Of a stretch of 64,000 nucleotides of DNA, positions 41,536 through 51,706 are shown piece by piece. The DNA lies in the NCBI GenBank assembly GCA_016776725.1, contig JADHSV010000006.1, forward strand, positions 1 to 64,000, given 5' to 3'. This stretch comes from Rhodospirillales bacterium. GTDB taxonomy: Bacteria; Pseudomonadota; Alphaproteobacteria; Rhodospirillales; Shumkoniaceae. A program made the translations under genes and the position numbers. The notes below the pieces were generated by a model. The model saw nothing but the letters and a program-made list of their open reading frames with translations, was not told where the DNA came from and searched no databases. Position 1 is the first letter of the stretch, and each line of letters starts with the position of its first letter.

Positions 41536-42366
41536 ATGGATTTCACTTCGCTGATCAGCAAATTTCGCAAACGGGCCCCGGTGGTTGCCGTTCTGCCGTT
41601 ATCGGGCGTGATCGGGCAGGCGGGGTCTGCGCGCAAGGGCTTGAACATGGCGTCGCTGGCCGGACCCATCGAGCGCGCATTCAAGATGCGAAACCTGAAA
41701 GCCGTGGCGCTGGCCGTCAACTCGCCCGGTGGATCGCCCGTACAGTCGGCGCTGATCGCCAAGCGAATCCGGGCGCTGGCAACTGAAAAGGAAATTCCGG
41801 TCGTCGCCTTCGCCGAAGATGTGGCCGCGTCGGGCGGTTATTGGCTGGCATGCGCCGCCGACGAGATTTTTGCCGACCCGAACTCCATTATCGGCTCCAT
41901 TGGCGTGGTCTCCGGCGGCTTCGGTTTTCCCGAGCTTTTGAAGCGCCTGGGCGTGGAACGGCGATTGCGCACGGCGGGCGACAGCAAAGCCATGCTGGAC
42001 CCGTTTTCCCGCGAAAAGGCGGAAGACACGGAGCATTTGCAGGGCATTCTCTCCGAGATGCATGAGAATTTTAAGGAAATGGTCCGTGCGCACCGCGGCG
42101 ACAAGCTGAAGAAGAAAGGCGAAGACCCGTTCAGCGGCGCCATTTGGACCGGAAACAAGGCGCTGGAAATGGGCCTTATCGACGGCATCGGTGATTTGCG
42201 TAGCGTCATGCGCGAACGTTTCGGCGAGAAGGTCAAGCTGCGTCTGGTCCGCGTCGAGAAGGGCGGCTGGCTGCGCCGTAAGCTGGGCCTGTCCGCCGGT
42301 ACATGGGCCGACGAATTGCTGGGCGCCATCGAGGATCGCATGAGGTGGGGGCGCTTCGGCCTGTGA
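41536..42366 (+). CDS. S49 family serine peptidase (SppA/SohB-like)
   Basis: A 276-residue short-form signal-peptide-peptidase-like protease. The core has the AVNSPGGSPVQS oxyanion region (about residues 62-73) and the nucleophile serine in DVAASGGYWLACAAD (about residue 99). The general-base lysine is expected near LLKRLGVERR (about 140). It lacks the duplicated domain of E. coli SppA and has no strong N-terminal membrane helix, so it may be peripheral. The open frame extends upstream into the methylase gene, but the ATG at 41536 with a GCAGGAG site gives the usual start. Its role is degradation of cleaved signal peptides or other membrane peptides. Confidence 0.9.
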   Translation: MDFTSLISKFRKRAPVVAVLPLSGVIGQAGSARKGLNMASLAGPIERAFKMRNLKAVALAVNSPGGSPVQSALIAKRIRALATEKEIPVVAFAEDVAASGGYWLACAADEIFADPNSIIGSIGVVSGGFGFPELLKRLGVERRLRTAGDSKAMLDPFSREKAEDTEHLQGILSEMHENFKEMVRAHRGDKLKKKGEDPFSGAIWTGNKALEMGLIDGIGDLRSVMRERFGEKVKLRLVRVEKGGWLRRKLGLSAGTWADELLGAIEDRMRWGRFGL

Positions 42367-42404
42367 TCCTTGACCGGGCGGCGGGCGGCATCTAAAAGAA
42401 CAAC

Positions 42405-42662
42405 ATGCTTGGGCTCAGCATCGGAAAGATATTACTGACGGCGGCCGTTATTGCGGCCGTCTTTTATGGCTGGAAGTGGCTTAGCCGGGTCCAGCAGCTT
42501 GGCGCCGCGACCCGGAAAAAGGTAAATAAGAAGACCGGCAACGGCGCACCGCCTCCGGCAAACGAAGCGGTGGATATGGTCCAGTGTCCGGCCTGCGGCG
42601 ATTTCATTGCCGCCCATGGCGCGCGAAGCTGCGGCCGCGACGATTGCCCTTATCCGGGGTAA
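42405..42662 (+). CDS. Small membrane protein with C-terminal zinc-ribbon-like motif (PP0621-like)
   Basis: An 85-residue protein. A hydrophobic helix at about residues 6-22 is followed by a basic, Ala/Pro-rich linker (about 28-55). The short cysteine motif (CPACGDFIAAH, then CGRDDCPYPG) could bind one metal ion. The layout resembles PP0621-type proteins, which have no known function. It is 38 bases after the S49 peptidase and before the glyQ promoter, so it is probably co-transcribed with the peptidase. Possible roles are metal-dependent assembly or regulation at the membrane, but nothing in the sequence proves this. Confidence 0.65.
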   Translation: MLGLSIGKILLTAAVIAAVFYGWKWLSRVQQLGAATRKKVNKKTGNGAPPPANEAVDMVQCPACGDFIAAHGARSCGRDDCPYPG

Positions 42663-42687
42663 TTCGGTCTCTTAGGTCCAAGTATTC

Positions 42688-42716
42688 TTGACCGGCTGGC
42701 GACAGCGCATTATGTT
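42688..42716 (+). promoter_or_regulatory. Promoter of glyQ-glyS-ppdK
   Basis: TTGACC (42688-42693, five of six), 17-base spacer, TATGTT (42711-42716, four of six), with the predicted start about 30 bases before the glyQ ATG. Confidence 0.5.
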
Positions 42717-42752
42717 CCGCGCCGGAAATTCCACCGGAAAATCAGAAATCAC

Positions 42753-43622
42753 ATGCCAGATAAGAAGCCCAGCTTCCAGTCCATGATTCTTGCTTTGCAG
42801 TCCTTTTGGGCCGAGCGCGGATGTGTGTTGTTGCAGCCCTACGATATGGAAGTAGGCGCCGGCACGTTCCATCCGGCGACAACCCTAAGAGCGCTTGGCC
42901 CGGACAACTGGAAAGCCGCATACGTGCAGCCTTCGCGCCGTCCCACCGACGGACGCTACGGCGAAAACCCCAACCGCTTGCAGCATTATTACCAGTATCA
43001 GGTGGTTCTGAAACCGTCGCCCGACGACGTTCAGCAGCTTTATCTGGACAGCCTGCGATGTCTGGGTGTCGATCCCGAGTTGCACGATATCCGATTCGTT
43101 GAAGATGACTGGGAAAGCCCGACGCTGGGTGCCTGGGGCCTGGGCTGGGAAGTCTGGTGCGACGGCATGGAGGTGACGCAGTTCACCTACTTCCAGCAAG
43201 TTGGTGGCATCGAATGCGCGCCGGTCACCGCCGAAATCACCTACGGCATCGAACGTCTGGCCATGTTCATCCAGGAAGTCGAGAACGTTTACGACCTGGA
43301 CTGGAACGGCGAGGGCGTCACCTACGGCGATGTCTTCCTGCGGTCTGAGAAGGAATTCTCGGCCTATAACTTCGAGCACGCCAACACGGCCGTATTGTTC
43401 CAGCATTTCAAGGACGCCGAGGCCGAGTGCAAGGCGCTGCTGGACCAGTCGCTGGCGCTTCCGGCCTACGATCAGTGCATCAAGGCCAGCCACACGTTTA
43501 ATCTGCTGGACGCGCGCAACGTGATCAGCGTAACCGAACGCGCCGCCTACATCGGGCGCGTCCGCGCGCTGGCCAAGGGTTGCTGCGAAACATGGCTATC
43601 CGGCCAGAAGGCGGGGGACTGA
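42753..43622 (+). CDS. glyQ: Glycyl-tRNA synthetase alpha subunit
   Basis: A 289-residue catalytic subunit of the heterotetrameric bacterial GlyRS. It contains the class II aminoacylation core: the [18 protein letters not shown] start, the [16 protein letters not shown] segment and motif-2-like [20 protein letters not shown]. Near-identical stretches run the length of the family. It charges tRNA-Gly together with GlyS, whose gene begins three bases later. It is probably the first gene of a glyQ-glyS-ppdK operon. Confidence 0.97.
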   Translation: MPDKKPSFQSMILALQSFWAERGCVLLQPYDMEVGAGTFHPATTLRALGPDNWKAAYVQPSRRPTDGRYGENPNRLQHYYQYQVVLKPSPDDVQQLYLDSLRCLGVDPELHDIRFVEDDWESPTLGAWGLGWEVWCDGMEVTQFTYFQQVGGIECAPVTAEITYGIERLAMFIQEVENVYDLDWNGEGVTYGDVFLRSEKEFSAYNFEHANTAVLFQHFKDAEAECKALLDQSLALPAYDQCIKASHTFNLLDARNVISVTERAAYIGRVRALAKGCCETWLSGQKAGD

Positions 43623-43625
43623 TCC

Positions 43626-45704
43626 ATGGCCGAACTACTGCTTGAATTGTTCTCCGAAGAAATCCCCGCGCGCATGCAGGCCCGCGCCGCCGACGATCTG
43701 AAACGTCTGGTCACGGCGGGGCTGAAAGACGCCGGACTTACCTTCGACAAGGCCGAAGCCTTTGTCACGCCGCGCAGGCTGACCCTCGTGGTCGACGGCC
43801 TGCCACTGGCCCAGCCTGACGTAAAGGACGAGCGCAAAGGCCCGCGCGTCGGTTCGCCCGAGCGCGCCATTGAGGGCTTCCTGAAAGCCGCCGGGCTTGC
43901 CAGCCTTGATGATTGCGAAACCCGCGAAGACCCCAAGAAGGGCGCCTATTTCGTGGCCGTGATCGAACGCAAGGGGCAGGCCACCGCGCGCGTACTTCCC
44001 GAGATCGTGTCGGCGGCCATGACAGCGCTACCCTGGCCCAAGTCCATGCGCTGGGGAAATTACGGGGTGCGCTGGGTGCGCCCGCTGCACAGCATCTTGT
44101 GCCTGTTTGACGGCGCTGTCGTTTCGGTCGAGTTCAATCACGTGACGGCAGGCAGTTCCACGTTCGGCCACCGCTTCCTGGCCCCCGACGCGTTCGCAGT
44201 CACCGACTTTGCCGACTATCAGGCCAAATTGCGTACAGCCAAGGTCATGCTGGATGCCGCCGAGCGGCGCGAGTTTATTCTGGCCGAAGCCGAGAAACTG
44301 GCCAAGGACGCCGGACTTAGGTTAAAGGCTGATCAAGGTCTTTTGAACGAGGTCGCCGGATTGGTCGAATGGCCGGTGGTTCGCATGGGACGTATTGACG
44401 AGGCTTTCATGGACCTGCCCGCGGAAGTGCTGGCCACCTCCATGCGCGCCCATCAGAAGTATTTCTCTGTTCTGGACGGCAAGGGCGATCTTGCGCCCCG
44501 GTTTATCTTCGTTGCCAATAACGAGGCCCGCGACGGCGGCGCTGAAATTATCAAGGGCAACGAGCGCGTTCTGCGCGCCCGCCTGGCCGATGCCAAGTTC
44601 TTCTGGGATCAGGACCGCAAGGCGCCGCTCGAGGCGCTGGTCGATACCCTGGGCGACCGGGTTTTCCACGCCAGGCTGGGCAGCGATCTGGCGCGTGTTA
44701 AACGAATCCGCGAACTGGCCAAAACCATTTCGGCCCATGTGGACGGCGCAAACGAGGCCGACGCCGATCGCGCGGCGCTTCTGTGCAAGGCCGACCTGAC
44801 CAGCGAAATGGTTTACGAGTTCCCCGAACTTCAGGGGATCATGGGCCGCTACTACGCGCTGAATGACGGCGAGAAGGCGGATGTGGCCGAGGCCATCGCC
44901 GAACATTATTCGCCGCAAGGACCGGGCGATGACTGTCCGGCCAATCCCGTCAGCGTGGCCGTGGCATTGGCCGACAAGATCGACATGCTGGTCGGCTTCT
45001 TCGCCATCGACGAAAAGCCGACGGGGTCGAAAGACCCGTTTGCGCTGCGCCGGGCGGCGCTGGGCGCCATTCGCCTGATCGTCGAAAACGGCTTGCGGGT
45101 TCCGTTGTTCGAGGTGTTCGAGCGCGCGCGTACGCTTTATGCCGGAGACGGGATTTCGTCGGCGGAAACCCTGAACGTGAAAGAGTTGCTTGACTTTTTC
45201 GCCGATAGGATGAAAGTGCACCTCCGCGAGAAAGGCGTACGGCACGATTTGATTGCCGCCGTCTTCGCCCTTGGCGGCGAAGACGATCTAGTTCGCCTGC
45301 TTGCCAGGGTCGACGCCCTGGCGGCGTTCCTGGATACCGAGGACGGAGCCGATCTGCTGACGGCCTTCCGGCGCGCCGCCAACATCGTCCGTATTGAAGA
45401 AAAAAAGGACGGTGAAAGCTACGCGGTCGAGGCGGATGCGAAGTTGCTTCGCCAGGACGAAGAAAAGGATTTGAGCGGGAAGCTTGGGGAAATCATGCCC
45501 CAGGTCGCCCAACATATTCGTGACGAAAAGTTCGATACGGCCATGAGTACACTGGCGCGCCTGCGCAAGCCGGTGGATGCCTTCTTCGACGACGTCACGG
45601 TTAATTGTGAGGAACCGGATCTTAGAAAGAACCGGTTGTGTCTGTTATCAACAATCCGGTCGGCGCTGTCACAAGTAGCCGACTTCTCAACGATAGAAGG
45701 GTAG
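43626..45704 (+). CDS. glyS: Glycyl-tRNA synthetase beta subunit
   Basis: A 692-residue tRNA-binding subunit. It begins with the family signature ([17 protein letters not shown]) and has the HD-like and DALR anticodon-binding regions in its second half (for example [30 protein letters not shown], an established GlyS hallmark seen here in full). Length is normal. It starts directly after glyQ, and its stop lies five bases before the ppdK ATG. Confidence 0.97.
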   Translation: MAELLLELFSEEIPARMQARAADDLKRLVTAGLKDAGLTFDKAEAFVTPRRLTLVVDGLPLAQPDVKDERKGPRVGSPERAIEGFLKAAGLASLDDCETREDPKKGAYFVAVIERKGQATARVLPEIVSAAMTALPWPKSMRWGNYGVRWVRPLHSILCLFDGAVVSVEFNHVTAGSSTFGHRFLAPDAFAVTDFADYQAKLRTAKVMLDAAERREFILAEAEKLAKDAGLRLKADQGLLNEVAGLVEWPVVRMGRIDEAFMDLPAEVLATSMRAHQKYFSVLDGKGDLAPRFIFVANNEARDGGAEIIKGNERVLRARLADAKFFWDQDRKAPLEALVDTLGDRVFHARLGSDLARVKRIRELAKTISAHVDGANEADADRAALLCKADLTSEMVYEFPELQGIMGRYYALNDGEKADVAEAIAEHYSPQGPGDDCPANPVSVAVALADKIDMLVGFFAIDEKPTGSKDPFALRRAALGAIRLIVENGLRVPLFEVFERARTLYAGDGISSAETLNVKELLDFFADRMKVHLREKGVRHDLIAAVFALGGEDDLVRLLARVDALAAFLDTEDGADLLTAFRRAANIVRIEEKKDGESYAVEADAKLLRQDEEKDLSGKLGEIMPQVAQHIRDEKFDTAMSTLARLRKPVDAFFDDVTVNCEEPDLRKNRLCLLSTIRSALSQVADFSTIEG

Positions 45705-45709
45705 GAACG

Positions 45710-48385
45710 ATGGCTAAATGGGTTTACAGCTTTGGTGGCGGCACCGCAGATGGTGGTTCTGAACTGCGCAATCTGCTGGGTGGCAAGGGCGCCAACCTGG
45801 GCGAAATGTGCAAAATCGGCACGCCGGTACCTCCGGGATTCACCGTGACGACGGAAGTCTGCACGTACTACTACGAAAACGGCGAAACCTACCCCGGCGA
45901 ATTGAAGGATCAGGTCCGCTCGGCCGTCACCAAGCTTGAAGACATCATGGAATGCAAGTTCAACAGCACGGAAATGCCGTTGCTGCTGTCGGTCCGTTCC
46001 GGCGCGCGCGCTTCCATGCCGGGCATGATGGATACGGTTCTGAACCTGGGCCTTAACGCCGAAACCGTCGAGGCCATTGCCAAGGCGACCGGCGACGAAC
46101 GCTTCGCCTATGACAGCTATCGCCGCTTCATCCAGATGTATTGCAACGTGGTGCTGGACATCGATCACCACAACTTCGAAGCCATTCTTGAAGCCCACAA
46201 GGCCAAGCACGGCTACAAGCTCGACACCGAAATGACCGGCGACGATCTCAAGATCATGGTCAAGGACTACGAAGCCAAGGTCGTCGAGATGGCCGGCGCA
46301 CCCTTCCCGCAGGATCCGTGGGAGCAGCTTTGGGGCTCCATCGGCGCCGTCTTCGGCAGCTGGATGAACCCGCGTGCCTGCACGTATCGTCGACTGCACT
46401 CCCTGCCCGACCATTGGGGCACGGCGGTCAACGTTCAGGCCATGGTGTTTGGTAACATGGGCGAAGATTGCGCCACCGGCGTTTGCTTCACCCGTAACCC
46501 GGCCACCGGCGAAAACGCCTACTACGGCGAATACCTGATCAACGCCCAGGGCGAAGACGTAGTTGCCGGTATCCGTACCCCGCAGCCGCTCAGCCTCGCC
46601 GAAAAGGAAACGGCGCAGACCGATCTTCCCAGCCTGGAAGAGGTCATGCCCAGCCTTTACAAGGAACTGTGCGACATTCGCGAACATCTCGAAGAGCACT
46701 ACACCGACATGCAGGACATGGAGTTCACCATCCAGCAGAACAAGCTGTGGATGCTTCAGACCCGTACCGGCAAGCGCACCGCCGCCGCCGCCCTGCGCAT
46801 CGCCGTCGAGATGAAGGAAGAAGGCCTGATCGACGAGAAAGAGGCCGTGCGCCGGGTTGATCCGGGCGCGCTTGATCAGCTTCTGCACCCAACCCTGGAT
46901 CCCAAGGCCGAACGCACGACACTGACCAAGGGCCTGGCCGCGTCGCCGGGTGCTGCCACGGGCAAGGCCGTTTTCAGCGCGTCTGACGCGGAAAGCTGGG
47001 TCGAGCGTGGCGAAAAAGTCATGCTGTGCCGCATTGAAACCAGCCCTGACGACATCGGCGGCATGCACGTTGCCGAGGGCATTCTGACCTCGCGCGGCGG
47101 TATGACCAGCCACGCTGCCGTGGTTGCCCGCGGCATGGGCACCCCTTGCGTTTCGGGCGCCGGTGATCTGGAAATCGATTACGCCGCCAAGACCATGAAG
47201 ATTGCCGGCGAAACCATTTCCGAAGGTGACGTCATCACCATCGACGGTTCCAGCGGCGAATTGTTCCTGGGCTCGGTTGCCACCATTCAGCCCGAGCTGA
47301 CCGGTGACTTCGGCAAGCTGATGACGTGGGTTGACGGCATTCGCACCATGAAAGTGCGCACCAACGCCGAAACCCCGTTGGACGCCGCCACGGCCATCAA
47401 GTTCGGCGCCGAAGGCATTGGCCTGTGCCGTACCGAGCACATGTTCTTCGATCCCAAGCGCATCATTCACGTGCGCGAAATGATCGTCGCCAAAACCGAA
47501 GAAAAGCGCCGTGCGGCCCTCGACAAGCTGCTGCCCTACCAGCGCGAGGACTTCGCCGAGCTGTTCCGCATCATGGACGGCCTGCCGGTGACCATCCGCC
47601 TGCTCGACCCGCCGCTGCACGAGTTCCTGCCGCATACGGACGCGGACTATCAGGAAGTCGCCGAAGCTGCCGGTATCACGGTTGACGAAATCAAGACCCG
47701 TGCGGCTTCCCTGCACGAGTTCAACCCGATGCTTGGTCATCGCGGTTGCCGTCTGGGCGTTGCCTATCCGGAAATCACCGAAATGCAGGCCCGCGCCATC
47801 TTCGAAGCGGCTTGCATCGTTGCCGGTGAAGGCAAAAAGGTTCTGCCGGAAGTCATGATCCCGCTGGTCGCGCTGACCGCCGAGTACGACATGCTCAAAA
47901 TCGTCGTTGACGACGCCGCCAAGGCGGTCTTCGCCGAGAAGGGCAGCGAAGTCGAGTACATGGTCGGGACCATGATCGAAGTGCCGCGCGCGGCCTTCGT
48001 TGCCGACAAGATCGCCGAAGGGGCCGAGTTCTTCAGCTTCGGCACCAACGACCTGACGCAGATGGGCCTGGGGCTGTCGCGCGATGACGCCGGCAACTTC
48101 CTCAAGATCTATCTGGACAAGGGCGTCATGGAAGTTGACCCGTTTGTCAGCATCGATGAAGAAGGCGTTGGCGAACTGGTTCGCATCGCCGCCGAGAAAG
48201 GCCGTTCCACCCGCCCCGATATCAAGCTTGGTATCTGCGGCGAACACGGTGGCGACCCGGCATCCATCCATTTCTGCCAGAGCGTTGGCCTGACCTACGT
48301 TTCGTGCTCGCCCTACCGTGTGCCGATTGCACGGCTGGCGGCGGCGCAGGCGGCCTTGGGCGTCAAGGGCGAACAAAACGCCTAA
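45710..48385 (+). CDS. ppdK: Pyruvate, phosphate dikinase
   Basis: An 891-residue enzyme that interconverts pyruvate, ATP and phosphate with PEP, AMP and PPi. It has the N-terminal ATP-grasp domain, the swivelling domain with phospho-histidine H468 ([15 protein letters not shown]), and a C-terminal PEP/pyruvate barrel ending in the [10 protein letters not shown] active-site cysteine motif. The lack of a PEP-synthase-type C-terminus and the overall length separate it from PpsA. It allows gluconeogenesis or PPi-linked glycolysis. The open frame starts at 45638 inside glyS, but the ATG at 45710 with AGGA upstream gives the proper [11 protein letters not shown] start. A strong terminator follows. 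Confidence 0.97.
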   Translation: MAKWVYSFGGGTADGGSELRNLLGGKGANLGEMCKIGTPVPPGFTVTTEVCTYYYENGETYPGELKDQVRSAVTKLEDIMECKFNSTEMPLLLSVRSGARASMPGMMDTVLNLGLNAETVEAIAKATGDERFAYDSYRRFIQMYCNVVLDIDHHNFEAILEAHKAKHGYKLDTEMTGDDLKIMVKDYEAKVVEMAGAPFPQDPWEQLWGSIGAVFGSWMNPRACTYRRLHSLPDHWGTAVNVQAMVFGNMGEDCATGVCFTRNPATGENAYYGEYLINAQGEDVVAGIRTPQPLSLAEKETAQTDLPSLEEVMPSLYKELCDIREHLEEHYTDMQDMEFTIQQNKLWMLQTRTGKRTAAAALRIAVEMKEEGLIDEKEAVRRVDPGALDQLLHPTLDPKAERTTLTKGLAASPGAATGKAVFSASDAESWVERGEKVMLCRIETSPDDIGGMHVAEGILTSRGGMTSHAAVVARGMGTPCVSGAGDLEIDYAAKTMKIAGETISEGDVITIDGSSGELFLGSVATIQPELTGDFGKLMTWVDGIRTMKVRTNAETPLDAATAIKFGAEGIGLCRTEHMFFDPKRIIHVREMIVAKTEEKRRAALDKLLPYQREDFAELFRIMDGLPVTIRLLDPPLHEFLPHTDADYQEVAEAAGITVDEIKTRAASLHEFNPMLGHRGCRLGVAYPEITEMQARAIFEAACIVAGEGKKVLPEVMIPLVALTAEYDMLKIVVDDAAKAVFAEKGSEVEYMVGTMIEVPRAAFVADKIAEGAEFFSFGTNDLTQMGLGLSRDDAGNFLKIYLDKGVMEVDPFVSIDEEGVGELVRIAAEKGRSTRPDIKLGICGEHGGDPASIHFCQSVGLTYVSCSPYRVPIARLAAAQAALGVKGEQNA

Positions 48386-48415
48386 GCTCAATACCGTTAA
48401 AAAGTCGAAAAGAAG

Positions 48416-48445
48416 CGGAGGCCTTCCGGGGCCTCCGTTTTTTTT
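48416..48445 (+). terminator. Intrinsic terminator after ppdK
   Basis: A perfect 8-base stem (48416-48423 CGGAGGCC with 48430-48437 GGCCTCCG), six-base loop and eight T residues (48438-48445), 31 bases after the ppdK stop. Confidence 0.93.
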
Positions 48446-48492
48446 GTATACGGGGAGGAAGTGATGTGAAGCAACCGCGAGGAAGCCAAACG

Positions 48493-49683
48493 ATGAACGC
48501 CAAATCAGATGCAAGCGCCCCCACAACCACCGAAGCCATGGGCATTTTCGAACGTTACCTGACGGTGTGGATTGCGCTGTGTATCGTGGGCGGAATAGCG
48601 CTGGGCAAGGTTGCGCCCGACGTGGCCGTTTATCTGGACGGCCTGACCCTGAATATCGACGGCGCGCCGGTTGTTTCCATTCCCATCGCCATATGCCTGT
48701 TTTTCATGATGTATCCGATCATGGTGAAGATCGACTTCGCCCGCGTGGTCAAGGCGGGCCGCACCGTCAAACCGGTGGGCCTGACGCTGTTCATCAACTG
48801 GGCCGTCAAGCCCTTCACCATGTACGCCATCTCGTTTTTGTTCCTGGGCATTCTGTTTCGCGGCTTCATCGGCGCCGACGCCATGGACCTTGTGAAGCTG
48901 CCGCTGGGCGTGGATTTGCCCGCCGGGGCCGAATACGGCGCGGGCAAGGTGATGCTGGTGGATGGCGTGAAAATGCTGCAGGTGCCCCTGTGGCGCAGCT
49001 ATCTGGCGGGCTGCATCCTGCTGGGCGTTGCGCCGTGTACGGCCATGGTTCTGGTCTGGGGCTACCTTTCGAAGGGCAACGACGGGCATACCCTTGTCAT
49101 GGTCGCCATCAACTCCCTGACCATGCTGGTGCTGTACGGCGTGCTGGGCGGTTTTTTGCTGGGTGTGGGCAGGCTGCCGGTGCCGTGGGAAGCCTTGCTG
49201 CTGTCCATCGGTATCTACGTGGCTTTGCCCCTGGTCGCGGGCTATTTCTCGCGCCAGTGGATCATCGCGGCGAAAGGCGAAACCTGGTTCAAGGAGAAGT
49301 TCCTCCACGTCCTGACCCCCATCACCATCATCGCCCTGCTGATCACGCTGGTTTTGCTTTTCTCGTTCAAGGGCGAGGTGATCACCGCCAACCCCCTGAC
49401 AATAGTATGGATCGCCGTCCCCCTCTTCCTGCAAACCGTCCTCATCTTCGCGCTCGGCTACTGGCTCGCCAAAAAAATGGGCCTCACCTACGACAACGCC
49501 GCCCCGACAGCCCTAATCGGCGCCTCCAACCACTTCGAGGTGGCGATTGCAACGTCGGTAACGCTGTTCGGCCTGTCGTCGGGCGCGGCGCTGGCCACAG
49601 TCGTCGGCGTGCTGATAGAGGTGCCGGTGATGCTGATGCTGGTTAGGGTGTGCCTAAGGACGCAGGGGTGGTTCGCGAAATAA
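48493..49683 (+). CDS. ACR3-family arsenite efflux permease
   Basis: A 396-residue membrane protein of the bile/arsenite/riboflavin transporter superfamily with about ten hydrophobic segments. The ACR3 hallmark cysteine is in [19 protein letters not shown] (C182). The conserved C-terminal segment [17 protein letters not shown] is also clear. An insertion of about 35 residues (about 118-155) between membrane segments 3 and 4 is unusual for the family. The start is the ATG at 48493; a GTG at 48466, better spaced from GGGGAGGAA, would add nine residues. No arsR, arsC or arsH is adjacent, so arsenic control cannot be read from context. It ends five bases from the convergent pentapeptide-repeat gene. 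Confidence 0.88.
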   Translation: MNAKSDASAPTTTEAMGIFERYLTVWIALCIVGGIALGKVAPDVAVYLDGLTLNIDGAPVVSIPIAICLFFMMYPIMVKIDFARVVKAGRTVKPVGLTLFINWAVKPFTMYAISFLFLGILFRGFIGADAMDLVKLPLGVDLPAGAEYGAGKVMLVDGVKMLQVPLWRSYLAGCILLGVAPCTAMVLVWGYLSKGNDGHTLVMVAINSLTMLVLYGVLGGFLLGVGRLPVPWEALLLSIGIYVALPLVAGYFSRQWIIAAKGETWFKEKFLHVLTPITIIALLITLVLLFSFKGEVITANPLTIVWIAVPLFLQTVLIFALGYWLAKKMGLTYDNAAPTALIGASNHFEVAIATSVTLFGLSSGAALATVVGVLIEVPVMLMLVRVCLRTQGWFAK

Positions 49684-49688
49684 CGGGG

Positions 49689-50885
49689 CTACTTGATGCG
49701 GAAGTGGTTGCGGACTGCGAGAAGGAACAGGAAGATTAGCGCCGTCGAGAATAGCGTTTGGCCGAGACCAGCATATGCTACCGCGTCTGGAAACACTCCG
49801 TCGCCGTACAAGCATTCATAGGTTAGGCGTAGTTTTTCAGTATCGGCCAGTCCCGCAAAGATCAAACCCTTGCGAACAGATAAATAAAGCGCGGAGGCCC
49901 ATGGATCGCAGTCCGTGATTTGGTTGCTTTTGTAAATTAGCGCGAATGCAAAAGTTGAGGCGCACCACCATAGAATCGGCAACATCATCGAACGTCCAAA
50001 ATTTGAAAAAACCTGATAAAACCATCCCGCCCAATAACGCGTGCCTCCGGGCCAAACGGCTTTTTCCTTGTGAAACAGGTTGCGCAGGTTCGGAAACGCT
50101 CGATCTCGCACACCGCGTTGCGCCTTGATCTCCTCGGCGAAGAATTTCTGTTCGCGTTCGTGGTCGTGGGCCTGAACGGCAAGGCGCTTTAACGCTCGCC
50201 ATTTTCCAGTGTCGTCCCTTTGCTTGGATATCGGTAATCGTCGGCTTCTGGGGATGCGAGCTATATCAAGTCTTGGCGCTTCGACAAAATGCGCTTGCTC
50301 GAAATCGGGCACTTGGCTGAACTTGGTGTGTTCAAGCCTGAAATGGCTTTCGCTATTAATTGCGACGAAATTTGCCTGCTTCTGAAATTTGGAAAAGTCA
50401 AAGATAGTTTGGTCCGCGAAAAAGGCCCTTCTAAAGGTCGCTACCGTATCGAAATTTACATCGAAGAACGACGCGGCGGCGGAGAACTTCGCCCCGTGGA
50501 ATAGCGCGTCTTCAAGGAACTTTGTTTGATTGAACGACACGATTCCAGAAAACTCGACGTCGATGAACCACGCACTCGTGGAAAATGTGGTGTTATCGAA
50601 TGCCGCATTCCCCGAGAATGTTGCAGAAACGAATTGTGCGTCCTTGAAGAATTGCACCTTGTGAAAATTGGCAGCGCCCGGAAATACAAAGTCGTTAAAA
50701 TCGGCGATTTCCTCAAAAGTATGATTGAAGAAAATGGCATTTGTGGTGCGAATCCAGGTATCCCTTTCCTTTGCCCACTCCCCACGCTCTTTGAAATACG
50801 TCCGCTCGGCCAGCATCCTTTCGGCCCAGGCGTTCCACGCTTTCCGGCCCTGTTCGTAAAGTGCGAGGCTTTCTTCCTTATTCAT
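49689..50885 (-). CDS. Pentapeptide-repeat-like protein with C-terminal membrane domain
   Basis: A 398-residue protein of unknown function. After a charged N-terminal helix (about residues 1-40), residues 55-200 show phenylalanine at five-residue spacing (ANFHKVQFFKDAQF, GNAAFDNTTF and similar), the pattern of a right-handed pentapeptide beta-helix. A basic linker (about 215-285) precedes a membrane part: one helix at about 300-320, an amphipathic stretch near 333-347 and a last helix at about 375-392. The two-helix plus intervening-segment layout recalls pore domains, but no TxGYG-type filter is present. The gene is AT-richer than its surroundings, indicating transfer. It lies next to a toxin-antitoxin pair on the same strand. 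Confidence 0.7.
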   Translation of the reverse strand: MNKEESLALYEQGRKAWNAWAERMLAERTYFKERGEWAKERDTWIRTTNAIFFNHTFEEIADFNDFVFPGAANFHKVQFFKDAQFVSATFSGNAAFDNTTFSTSAWFIDVEFSGIVSFNQTKFLEDALFHGAKFSAAASFFDVNFDTVATFRRAFFADQTIFDFSKFQKQANFVAINSESHFRLEHTKFSQVPDFEQAHFVEAPRLDIARIPRSRRLPISKQRDDTGKWRALKRLAVQAHDHEREQKFFAEEIKAQRGVRDRAFPNLRNLFHKEKAVWPGGTRYWAGWFYQVFSNFGRSMMLPILWWCASTFAFALIYKSNQITDCDPWASALYLSVRKGLIFAGLADTEKLRLTYECLYGDGVFPDAVAYAGLGQTLFSTALIFLFLLAVRNHFRIK

Positions 50886-51002
50886 AGCCGCCCCAACCCA
50901 ACAATTACTTCAAACAATATCCACGGCCACAACCGTGACATGTCCGGGGTGGAGCGTCAACGATGGGGGAGGGATGAGCGGGAACGGCGATCCGACGGGC
51001 TA

Positions 51003-51326
51003 TCACCCCGCAATCGCCCTTGCCCCGTGGCGTTCAAGCATGGTCAGGAGTTTGGCGGCGGGGCCGCTGGGGTGTTTGGGTTTTTTGGCTTCCCAGGATT
51101 GCACGGTTTTCAGGCTGACGTTGAGCAGTCGCGCCATTTGGCTTTGGGTCAGTTCTTCGCGGGCGCGGACGAACTTCACGCGCTCGGGGGTGTATTCGGG
51201 GATGGTTTCCAGACACGCGTCATCGAAGTATTGCATTTCGGTGTCGGGCATCAGGCCGATTTTATGCAGATCACTTGCGCTTTCGTGAAGCGCTACGTAG
51301 GCGTCCGATTTATAGGTTTTCTTCAT
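51003..51326 (-). CDS. Xre-family antitoxin of a RelE-type module
   Basis: A 107-residue DNA-binding protein. The C-terminal half is a helix-turn-helix (about residues 48-95; VKFVRAREELTQSQMARLLNVSLKTVQSWEAKKPKHPSG), matching HigA/NadS-like antitoxins with the characteristic W-E at the end of the recognition helix. The N-terminal half would wrap the toxin. It overlaps the toxin gene by 17 bases, toxin first, as in HigBA-type systems. It probably binds the palindrome in the module promoter. Confidence 0.85.
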   Translation of the reverse strand: MKKTYKSDAYVALHESASDLHKIGLMPDTEMQYFDDACLETIPEYTPERVKFVRAREELTQSQMARLLNVSLKTVQSWEAKKPKHPSGPAAKLLTMLERHGARAIAG

Positions 51327-51693
51327 GGCAATTCACCTCGAATAAAACGTTCTCGTCCATTGCCAGCGCCAGTTGCGCGTTGTTCAGGGCGATGTACGCT
51401 TTCGCCAGTTTCTTGTAGTCGCGCTCTTCGTCTTTCGCGATGTTATCCTTGGCGCTTTTCTCGAACGCATACATGAAGAACGTCTTGTTGCCCTTCACAT
51501 AAGCCAGAATAGCTCGATGCCCGCCGGACTTGCCGCCCCCTTTTCTCGGGATGCGTTTTTTGAAGAGGTTGCCGCCGTAATCGGCATCGACCAAGCCACT
51601 TTGAATCTCCGCCACCGCCTTGCACAATTGGGCGTCGGAGATGTCCTGCTTCCTAGCGTATCTGTTAAAGAACTTGTTTTTGAAAATACGCAC
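51310..51693 (-). CDS. RelE-like toxin (Gp49/HigB2 type)
   Basis: A 127-residue protein of the RelE-like toxin family first described from phage-derived Gp49. Visible features are the IFKNKFFNRYARK start, a DADYGGNLFKKRI segment, the lysine-rich GGGKSGGHRAILAY strand and FFMYAFEKSAKDNI. These toxins usually cleave mRNA on the ribosome. The start is a GTG at 51693 with GAGGG upstream. It is the first gene of the module, controlled by a promoter that contains a palindrome. The family is often on mobile islands. Confidence 0.87.
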   Translation of the reverse strand: MRIFKNKFFNRYARKQDISDAQLCKAVAEIQSGLVDADYGGNLFKKRIPRKGGGKSGGHRAILAYVKGNKTFFMYAFEKSAKDNIAKDEERDYKKLAKAYIALNNAQLALAMDENVLFEVNCHEENL

Positions 51694-51706
51694 GGTCGCC
51701 CTCGTT

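Noticed and set aside
42663-42752. Possible T-box or glycine riboswitch before glyQ
   Set aside because: The gap is only 90 bases, most of it taken by the predicted promoter; no T-box specifier loop or glycine aptamer fold is visible, and proteobacterial glyQS is not usually T-box controlled.
45419-48526. A 1,035-codon open frame on the minus strand opposite glyS/ppdK
   Set aside because: It is antisense to two certain genes, its product is low-complexity (rich in H, G, V, D, Q) and has no family resemblance; it results from third-position GC bias.
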